Source of the DNA: Acidilobaceae archaeon
Lineage (GTDB): Archaea > Thermoproteota > Thermoprotei_A > Sulfolobales > Acidilobaceae
NCBI GenBank assembly: GCA_027044005.1
Contig: JALUDK010000230.1
Coordinates: 1 to 11,206, forward strand
DNA length: 11,206 nucleotides
Reading direction: 5' to 3'
The notes under the pieces were generated by a model, which was not told the DNA's origin, searched no databases, and worked only from the letters and a program-made list of their open reading frames with translations. The position numbers and the translations under genes were made by a program. Shown here piece by piece: positions 6,701 through 11,206 of this stretch. The first letter of the stretch is position 1; each line of letters begins with the position of its first letter.

Positions 6701-6968
6701 GCCTGCACTCCTCCTCTATCCTGCCCTCATAGGCCAGGTCAGAGATGATGTTGTACACGTCAACTCTCTCATACATATCGGGCACCTCCCTCTCGCAGTA
6801 CAAGCCACAGGATCCACACCTCACCACCGCAATCTTCACCCCTGGCTTCCCAGCCTTCCGGAAGTCTATGGTTAGAGTCATAGAGTTGCAGACGGGGCAC
6901 TGGAAGTAGCGGCCAGGCTTCCTAACCGTGCGCTGCCTCTTTACCCTCCTCTTCCTCCTCCTACCCAA
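6651..6968 (-). CDS. Elf1-like zinc-ribbon transcription elongation factor
   Basis: Archaeal homologue of eukaryotic Elf1, which binds elongating RNA polymerase at the DNA entry region. With the start chosen here it is 105 residues: the typical basic head MGRRRKRRVKRQR, a zinc ribbon with Cys24, Cys27, Cys51 and Cys54, and an acidic Glu-rich tail. A longer frame begins at TTG 7001, but that codon is beside the AT patch at 7005-7017 and upstream of the predicted transcript start near 6985. TTG 6968 gives the family N terminus and has GGGAGAT upstream with about seven bases spacing. An extra Cys58 lies just behind the ribbon. The last 50 bases contain the start of the GGGP synthase gene. Confidence 0.85.
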   Translation of the reverse strand: MGRRRKRRVKRQRTVRKPGRYFQCPVCNSMTLTIDFRKAGKPGVKIAVVRCGSCGLYCEREVPDMYERVDVYNIISDLAYEGRIEEECRHEEEGAGEPEVEESEL

Positions 6969-7004
6969 CCCGTATCTCCCGATGGCTCCAGTTCGAGCCA
7001 ATCC

Positions 7005-7017
7005 AAATATTATTAAT
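7005..7017. promoter_or_regulatory. Shared bidirectional TATA region between elf1 and the CBS gene
   Basis: AAATATTATTAAT is the only AT-rich patch between the two divergent genes. Counting 26 bases from its centre gives a leftward start near 6985 and a rightward start near 7037, each leaving a leader of about 17 bases (to 6968 and 7055). GGTGGG at 7043-7048 can serve as ribosome binding site for the rightward gene. Confidence 0.6.
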
Positions 7018-7054
7018 CATGGTAGACAAGTATGGATAGAGTGGTGGGACAGGT

Positions 7055-8929
7055 ATGAAGATATGGGAGGTCATGAGGGAGCCACGGGTAAAGGTGCTGC
7101 CCAGAACACCGCTAGTAGCAGTAAGGGCGCTGTTCAGGGAGACTGAGGAGAGGGTAATACCGATAGTCCGGGATGAGAAGAGTGATAAACTAGAGGGGTT
7201 TCTAACCAGGGTGGAGGCGATAATACCTACAAGCACGAAGTCGAACCTGAGAGTAGTGGATGTCGCGAGGGACTACCCGGTACTCAAAATGAGTCAGGAG
7301 CTCGAGGAGGCGTATAGGGAGCTGGAGGAGCATGGGGTGTATGCAGCCCCAGTAGTCGATGAGGAGGGTAGGCTAGTCGGTGTCGTATCGCTCAGGGATA
7401 TAATAGATGTGATGAGGAAGAGTGGGATCAAGCCGAGGGCAGAAACCGTGGCAGAAGTCATGACCACAGAGGACCTAGACAAGTACATCGTAGAGATGGA
7501 TGAGAGGATAAACAGGGTCTGGAGCAGGTTCGTCTATAGGGGCATCCCGGCCCTCGTAGTTGTTAGGAGCAAAAAGGAGCCCTACCCAGTGGGCATAATC
7601 ACCCCGTACGACCTCATAAAGACGGGTAGATGGAGGTTCCACAGGGAGATCAGGGCCGGGAAGATAGTCACGCCCGCCAAGGTAAAGAGAATAATGACCC
7701 GGGGGGCAGTTGTAGCGACGCCAGACACCCGTATAGAGGATGTAGCAAAGATCATGGCGGAGAACGACTTCACCCTACTACCAGTAGTGGACGAGGAGGG
7801 TAGGGTAATAGGAGTGGTCACCCAGGCGGACGTGGTGAAGGCGTACATAGAGGGAGCGAAGCCAGAGAGGAAGCCGGTAAAGCCGATACCGCCTCCAGTA
7901 GAGGTGAGGGAAGAGGAGAGGGTAGAATACAGGAGCACCCAGCAGATGCTACAAGAGGTCCTAGTAAAGCCCAAGGAGGAGGCCTACATAGAGCTCGGCC
8001 TGACAGCGGGTCAGATAGCCAGGAGCGAGATGCCGGCAATAACCATAAACGACACAGTGGAGCACGCGAGGAGGGAGATGCTGAGGAGGCGCACCAACTA
8101 CCTGCTAGTAGTAGACGAGGCGGGCAGGATAGTCGGTGTAGTGAGTAAGTGGGGCATGCTAAGGGCGCTAGCACTCAAGGGCCCACTATGGAGGCGCAGG
8201 GTCTACGACAAGTTCTTCATAGACCTGGTCATGGACAAGGTGATACCCAGGGTCAAGGCAGACGAGCCCCTGGAGAACGTGGCGCTGGCAATGCTATCAA
8301 ACGGGTCAGAGGTTGCGATAGTTGAGGATGGCGAAGGCAACACGATAGGTTTCATAACCAAGGACGACCTAGTAGATGCATACGCCAGGCACCAGCAGGG
8401 CAGGCTACTAGTGGAGAACATAATGTTCCCCGGAAGACTGGCTAGAGTACACCCGCACCACTCACTAGCACACGTAGTCAACAGGATGAAGACCCTAGGC
8501 CTAGACGCCCTAGTGGTGGCAGAAGGCAACAGGGTGCTAGGAGTAGTCTCGGCAAACCGGCTACCCTTCGTCGCCTACGAGGACGCGCTGACAGCTAGGA
8601 AGAGCAGGAGGCTGATATGGGTAAGAAAGCTAGTGAAGGCAGGCAGGAAGATGGGTAGATACGTGAAAGTAGCGCCACTAGTAGCTGCTGACGCCATGGC
8701 AAGAACCGAGAGGACCCTCTCGCCAAAGGACGACGTCTTCAAGGCAATACAGGCATTCAAAGAGGAGAACGTGGACGGCCTACCAGTAGTAAGCGACGAC
8801 GGAGAGATACTAGGGGTCGTATCAAAGAACACGATACTAAGGGAGATGGCAAGACACGCCAGGGTAGAGATAGAGAAGCCAGAGGAAGCTAAGACAGAAA
8901 CCCCACGTCAAGGCCAACAACAGTCATAA
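7055..8929 (+). CDS. Eight-CBS-domain (four Bateman modules) protein
   Basis: CBS domains pair into Bateman modules that bind adenosine nucleotides or related ligands and switch partner proteins. This 624-residue protein consists almost wholly of eight CBS units, at about 1-57, 66-122, 130-190, 206-266, 317-373, 387-445, 451-508 and 540-598. Each ends in the usual LPVVDEEGRVIGVVT-type strand and a short helix. A charged Pro-rich linker (267-316) splits the protein into two groups of four, suggesting duplication of a four-CBS ancestor. No kinase, channel, HTH or dehydrogenase domain is attached, and the tail (600-624) is charged and Gln-rich. It is likely a cytoplasmic ligand sensor; ligand and partner are unknown. 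ATG 7055 is preceded by GGTGGG. The 3' end overlaps a convergent gene by 41 bases. Confidence 0.9.
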   Translation: MKIWEVMREPRVKVLPRTPLVAVRALFRETEERVIPIVRDEKSDKLEGFLTRVEAIIPTSTKSNLRVVDVARDYPVLKMSQELEEAYRELEEHGVYAAPVVDEEGRLVGVVSLRDIIDVMRKSGIKPRAETVAEVMTTEDLDKYIVEMDERINRVWSRFVYRGIPALVVVRSKKEPYPVGIITPYDLIKTGRWRFHREIRAGKIVTPAKVKRIMTRGAVVATPDTRIEDVAKIMAENDFTLLPVVDEEGRVIGVVTQADVVKAYIEGAKPERKPVKPIPPPVEVREEERVEYRSTQQMLQEVLVKPKEEAYIELGLTAGQIARSEMPAITINDTVEHARREMLRRRTNYLLVVDEAGRIVGVVSKWGMLRALALKGPLWRRRVYDKFFIDLVMDKVIPRVKADEPLENVALAMLSNGSEVAIVEDGEGNTIGFITKDDLVDAYARHQQGRLLVENIMFPGRLARVHPHHSLAHVVNRMKTLGLDALVVAEGNRVLGVVSANRLPFVAYEDALTARKSRRLIWVRKLVKAGRKMGRYVKVAPLVAADAMARTERTLSPKDDVFKAIQAFKEENVDGLPVVSDDGEILGVVSKNTILREMARHARVEIEKPEEAKTETPRQGQQQS

Positions 8930-9500
8930 CAGCAAGACTCCTAAACGCCTCTATAAACCCATAAGTCCTAAGCCTAACCCCCAGATCCCAGCCAAAAACA
9001 CGGACAACAAGCCTAAGGACAACATCAACTAGTAGAACAAGGCCAGCAAGCCTAGCCCCAGCAAGGATAAGAGCGACACCATAAACAAAAACACCTGCAC
9101 CAGAGGCAACCTCCAGCCCATGGGGGCTGGATCCATAAATCCTCCTATAGGCCATACCGGAAGCCATCATAGCATACAACGGGGGCAAAACGGAAACCCA
9201 GGGAGTCTCCGAGGCGAGCGCCAAGAGGCCCCCAGGCAGCGCTACCAAACCCGCCCCGGTTACATACCTCAACGTGCCCCCACGCAGGGTAGCATAGAAT
9301 AGCGGAGGAAACAAGACTAGGGGGGCCAATGAGTAGGGCAGGTGCAGTGCAACCAGGGGGAGGAACATGAGGGACACAAGACCGACACAATACAGCCTAA
9401 CCCGGGACGGGTTAGCCATAAACAACGAGGCGAGAGACCCTACAAGCCCCAAGACCACGTCAGGCCCCAACCTAGGCATAGACAAGAGCCCCATAACCAT
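8889..9500 (-). CDS. Polytopic membrane protein of unknown function
   Basis: I do not recognise the family. From ATG 9500 it has 203 residues and six to seven hydrophobic segments (about 14-30, 36-54, 57-71, 82-97, 100-117, 134-148, 151-169), with basic loops such as YRRIYG. No motif for transport or catalysis stands out. The longest frame begins at 9707, but that part runs antisense-free through the tRNA-Ser gene on the same strand and cannot be coding. GTG 9563 or 9560 are alternative starts. Codon choice differs from neighbours: Leu is often TTG or CTT and Val often GTT, where most nearby genes prefer CTA/CTG and GTA/GTG. The 3' end overlaps the CBS gene by 41 bases. Confidence 0.7.
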   Translation of the reverse strand: MVMGLLSMPRLGPDVVLGLVGSLASLFMANPSRVRLYCVGLVSLMFLPLVALHLPYSLAPLVLFPPLFYATLRGGTLRYVTGAGLVALPGGLLALASETPWVSVLPPLYAMMASGMAYRRIYGSSPHGLEVASGAGVFVYGVALILAGARLAGLVLLVDVVLRLVVRVFGWDLGVRLRTYGFIEAFRSLAVMTVVGLDVGFLS

Positions 9501-9625
9501 AGACGCTACCCATACCCCATAAACTCCCCCCTCCCTCGGCTTGGAGAAGCCACACCGCACCACAGCCCCCCAGCACCCCGAGGCAGGGGAGGCGATATGA
9601 GGACGCGTACAGCCAAGTATAAACA

Positions 9626-9713
9626 TGGCGCCGGGGGCGGGATTCGAACCCGCGCGCCCCAGAGGGGCAACGGGTCTCCAGCCCGTCCCCTTGGACCGCT
9701 CGGGCACCCCGGC
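9626..9713 (-). tRNA. tRNA-Ser (anticodon GGA), CCA encoded
   Basis: A complete class II tRNA folds on the minus strand: acceptor GCCGGGG with CCCCGGC, D arm with CCC/GGG, anticodon stem ACGGG/CCCGT enclosing the loop CTGGAGA (anticodon GGA at 9679-9677, reading UCC/UCU), a long variable arm with GCCCC-TCT-GGGGC, and a T arm GCGGG-TTCGAAT-CCCGC. The discriminator is G (9629), as usual for archaeal tRNA-Ser, and the 3' CCA is genomic (9626-9628). The large variable arm and the anticodon together fix serine. No intron is present. Confidence 0.96.
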
Positions 9714-9741
9714 ACCAGGAAGGGGGTATTACCATAGGCCT

Positions 9742-9749
9742 CTTAATTT
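9742..9749 (-). promoter_or_regulatory. TATA box for tRNA-Ser
   Basis: On the minus strand AAATTAAG is centred about 26 bases before 9720, which would start the transcript roughly seven bases ahead of the tRNA 5' end. It lies in the 46-base gap after uspA, so the tRNA has its own promoter. Confidence 0.5.
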
Positions 9750-9759
9750 CTTGCGGGCT

Positions 9760-10191
9760 CTACGGAACCACTAGCACATCCCTAGGAGACCTCTCGACAA
9801 CCTTCCTAGCAACACTACCCATAAGCATCCGCTCAAGCCTAGACAGGCTCCTCCGCCCAACCACTACCAGGTCATAACCGGACTCCACTAGCTCCAGCAG
9901 AACCTCGCCCGGATCACCCTGGTACACCTCGTAGGTGACGGTGATCCCATACTCGCTGGAGAGCCTAGCGGCGATCTCCCTAAGCCTCTCACGAGCAGCC
10001 TCGACAAGGGGTGAAGTGTCGAGGACCTCCGGCGTCATAAGTTCGCCGAGGATGACTGTAGAGGGAGGGACCACAGTAGCCAAGTGGACGCTGGCCCCAT
10101 GGAGCCTGGCTAGCTCGCAAGCCCTCCTAGCAGCCTTAAGTGACTGCTCAGACCCATCGAACCCGACAAGGATACTCTTATAGACAGCCAT
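9760..10191 (-). CDS. Universal stress protein (UspA family)
   Basis: A single-domain 143-residue UspA protein: the opening strand YKSILVGFDGSEQS with conserved Asp12, and the ATP-loop region VVGRRSLSRLERMLMGSVARKVV followed by the closing DVLVVP strand. In ATP-binding members the loop reads G-x2-G-x9-G-S/T; here the second Gly is Ser115 while Gly112, Gly125 and Ser126 keep their spacing, so nucleotide binding is plausible but not certain. Such proteins act as dimers in stress and nucleotide sensing. The ATG at 10191 is preceded by GGGGGTG about eight bases away. The gene diverges from the small ORF at 10264. Confidence 0.9.
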   Translation of the reverse strand: MAVYKSILVGFDGSEQSLKAARRACELARLHGASVHLATVVPPSTVILGELMTPEVLDTSPLVEAARERLREIAARLSSEYGITVTYEVYQGDPGEVLLELVESGYDLVVVGRRSLSRLERMLMGSVARKVVERSPRDVLVVP

Positions 10192-10230
10192 GCAACAGGC
10201 ACCCCCATGATATTAACCTAAAGCCCCAGG

Positions 10231-10238
10231 CTATTATA
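10231..10238. promoter_or_regulatory. TATA box, readable both ways, between uspA and the 10264 ORF
   Basis: CTATTATA on the plus strand predicts a transcript start near 10261, three bases before the GTG at 10264. The same patch read leftwards is TATAATAG and predicts a start near 10208, leaving a 16-base leader with GGGGGTG before uspA. A second candidate for uspA is the TTAATA at 10211-10216 (minus), which would be nearly leaderless. Confidence 0.5.
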
Positions 10239-10263
10239 CTACCCTCTAACAGGGCGGGGCCCG

Positions 10264-10428
10264 GTGAGAGGCGTCACGGCACTGAGCATAGAGGTGCTGA
10301 TGGCTCGTGATAGCGAGGGCCCCGTCCCGTGCATAGCTGCTGGGGATGAAGAGATTGAGGTAGCCCGACCACGGGTAGGGGTGACGACGTTATCCCCGTC
10401 AGACCCGGCTACGAGGGGATGGGTGTGA
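10264..10428 (+). CDS. Small leaderless ORF of 54 residues, unknown
   Basis: The GTG at 10264 lies only a few bases behind the transcript start predicted from CTATTATA (10231-10238), the placing expected for a leaderless archaeal mRNA. The 54 residues (opening MRGVTALSIEVLMARDSEG) have no recognised domain and one Cys. The stop TGA (10426-10428) overlaps the beginning of the next gene (ATG 10419 or GTG 10425). Without this ORF the next gene would have a leader near 160 bases, unusual for the neighbourhood. It may be a real small protein or a translated leader peptide controlling the genes behind it. Confidence 0.5.
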   Translation: MRGVTALSIEVLMARDSEGPVPCIAAGDEEIEVARPRVGVTTLSPSDPATRGWV

Positions 10429-10913
10429 GGTGCAGGAGCTACCTGGTGCTACAGGCATACGTGCCGCTAAGGGCTAGCATGCCAAGGGTACTTCACGAGA
10501 TCGAGAAGATCAAGGGCTCCAGGATAGTGTCTGTGAACGAGGAGTCAAGGAGGATCGTGGCCAGCATCCCAGGGAGGAGCGTGGGCAATGTGATCAGCAT
10601 GTGCGTGGACACCCTAGAGGGGTGCATGGTAGAGGTGAAGTACTCGTGCAGGACCCACTGCCTCAGGAAGCTGGCATCACTGGGCTTCCACCTAGCAGGT
10701 AAGATAGGATACGGGGTTGTGAATGGGAGGATAGTAGAGGTAGAGGAGTCTAAGACTGGCGTAAGGGTGAAGATAGGTAGGAGGACAAGCATGGCCAGGG
10801 TGAGGCCCCCGGTACCCCCCTCCATGTTCCTACTCGAGCCAAGCGAGGCTGAGGGGGTCATACAGGAGTCCAGCGGCATCCTAGGGAGGCTAGGTGAGGC
10901 TTGTAATGGGTGA
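10419..10913 (+). CDS. Conserved-looking hypothetical protein, 164 residues
   Basis: I do not recognise the family. The protein is soluble and alpha/beta in character, starting with a strand-rich part (SYLVLQAYVPLRAS, then RIVSVNEESRRIVASIPGR) and containing a central cluster of cysteines (MCVDTLEGC and YSCRTHCLRK, Cys/His-rich) that could bind a metal or form a functional site. Basic residues dominate near the C-terminal third. ATG 10419 is annotated, but GTG 10425 is a serious alternative: it forms a GTGA overlap with the preceding stop and lies six bases behind GAGGGG (10413-10418). The end overlaps the MgtC-like gene by eight bases, so all three are probably translated in a coupled way. 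Confidence 0.75.
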   Translation: MGVRCRSYLVLQAYVPLRASMPRVLHEIEKIKGSRIVSVNEESRRIVASIPGRSVGNVISMCVDTLEGCMVEVKYSCRTHCLRKLASLGFHLAGKIGYGVVNGRIVEVEESKTGVRVKIGRRTSMARVRPPVPPSMFLLEPSEAEGVIQESSGILGRLGEACNG

Positions 10914-11206
10914 GGCGGAGTCCTCCATATTCATAGTGAGGATGCTAGTAGGCCTACTAGGAGGCGTCCTAGTAGGCCTAGAGAGGGAGAGGGCGCAGTC
11001 GGCTAGGAGAGGCGGAAAGTCCGGCTCAGTGCCCGGTATGAGGACCTTCGGCCTAGTAGCCCTCTACGGTGCACTATCCTCCTATATAGCAGGGCCTGGG
11101 GGAGGCGGGTCCATATTCCTAGTGGTATCCGTCCTACCAGTCCTGGCATTCATAATGCTCTACGCGTACACAAGGATGCTAAAGCAGAGGATCCTCGGGA
11201 TAACAA
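10906..11206 (+). CDS. MgtC/SapB-like (DUF4010-type) membrane protein, N-terminal part (3' end outside window)
   Basis: The first 100 residues run off the window. They show a first membrane helix with the Gly-rich LVGLLGGVLVGLERER block, then PGMRTFGLVALYGALSSYIAG and a further hydrophobic segment. GLERER followed by R-T-F-x-LVAL is the hallmark of the MgtC/SapB and DUF4010 membrane families, associated in bacteria with magnesium limitation and membrane potential; the archaeal role is not established. The ATG at 10906 is backed by AGGTGAGG (10892-10899), six bases away, a near-perfect ribosome binding site, and overlaps the previous gene by eight bases. A perfect hairpin sits inside the first coding helix (see 10949-10980). 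Confidence 0.85.
   Translation, partial: MGEAESSIFIVRMLVGLLGGVLVGLERERAQSARRGGKSGSVPGMRTFGLVALYGALSSYIAGPGGGGSIFLVVSVLPVLAFIMLYAYTRMLKQRILGIT
10949..10980 (+). repeat. Perfect 13-bp inverted repeat inside the MgtC-like gene
   Basis: TAGGCCTACTAGG (10949-10961) is the exact reverse complement of CCTAGTAGGCCTA (10968-10980), separated by six bases (AGGCGT). The left arm also sits in a 16-bp perfect palindrome (10945-10960), and CTAGTAGGCCTA occurs twice (10945-10956, 10969-10980). It codes for two LVGL units in the first membrane helix. Confidence 0.8.

Noticed and set aside
6405..6875. 156-residue plus-strand frame opposite GGGP synthase and elf1
   Set aside because: Both opposite genes have unambiguous family motifs; this frame shows none.
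6969..7001. Longer Elf1 start at TTG 7001
   Set aside because: It is upstream of the transcript start predicted from 7005-7017, and the extra eleven residues precede the canonical MGRRRKRR head.
6990..7004. TTCGAGCC near 6993 as a partial tRNA T-loop (attachment site)
   Set aside because: Only a few bases resemble the T arm of the tRNA-Ser here; there is no acceptor sequence next to it.
7351..7830. Near-identical stretches (around 7351 and 7782) as a DNA repeat
   Set aside because: They encode the same DEEGR-type motif of two CBS domains, so protein homology explains them.
9501..9707. N-terminal extension of the membrane protein frame back to 9707
   Set aside because: It reads through the tRNA-Ser gene on the same strand and is not hydrophobic; the frame is open by chance. 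ATG 9500 or GTG 9563/9560 are the sensible starts.
9342..9737. 131-residue plus-strand frame across tRNA-Ser
   Set aside because: It runs antisense through a tRNA and a membrane protein gene, producing the familiar spurious GGIRTRAP-type peptide.

Overview
The window looks like chromosome of a hyperthermophilic crenarchaeote, most likely Desulfurococcales (Pyrodictiaceae-like; the family level is inference). Seen directly: archaeal-type TATA boxes 20-30 bases from starts, leaderless or very short leaders, frequent GTG/TTG starts, heavy AGG and ATA codon use, and a set of archaea-specific proteins (TiaS, geranylgeranylglyceryl phosphate synthase, Sec61 beta, Elf1, a stand-alone RAM domain protein). 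Genes are tightly packed, with overlaps in both the same and opposite orientation.

Layout. 1-2346 (+) is the C-terminal part of a large membrane-anchored, sequon-rich subtilase; its start lies outside the window. After a T-rich terminator and a clear promoter, 2449-4073 (+) is a two-gene unit: a stand-alone Lrp/AsnC ligand-binding (RAM) protein and TiaS, the tRNA-Ile2 lysidine-equivalent enzyme. 4074-4394 has no gene but holds a long imperfect stem-loop just before the rpiA promoter. 4395-5460 (+) is rpiA followed by an overlapping SWIM zinc-finger protein. A short gene that ORF callers with a 60-residue cutoff miss, Sec61 beta (5457-5621, -), converges on the SWIM gene so tightly that the two stop codons share a CTAG. 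A divergent region then leads to a MazG-like nucleotide pyrophosphohydrolase (5695-5964, +).

5951-6968 (-) is the elf1-GGGP synthase pair, overlapping by 50 bases. It diverges from an unusual protein made of eight CBS domains (7055-8929, +); both genes appear to fire from one AT patch at 7005-7017, which also argues for a later elf1 start than the longest ORF. 8889-9500 (-) is a polytopic membrane protein of unknown function with aberrant codon use, overlapping the CBS gene tail by 41 bases and lying directly behind a tRNA-Ser(GGA) gene (9626-9713, -). A UspA protein (9760-10191, -) follows. The right end (10264-11206, +) is a translationally coupled cluster: a leaderless 54-residue ORF, a 164-residue unknown protein, and the beginning of an MgtC/SapB-DUF4010-like membrane protein whose early codons form a perfect 13-bp hairpin.

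Most genes are housekeeping (translation, secretion, transcription, lipid and pentose metabolism). I see no CRISPR array, insertion sequence or defence island. The best candidates for something undescribed are the intergenic stem-loop near 4300, the octa-CBS protein, and the small coupled cluster at the right end.
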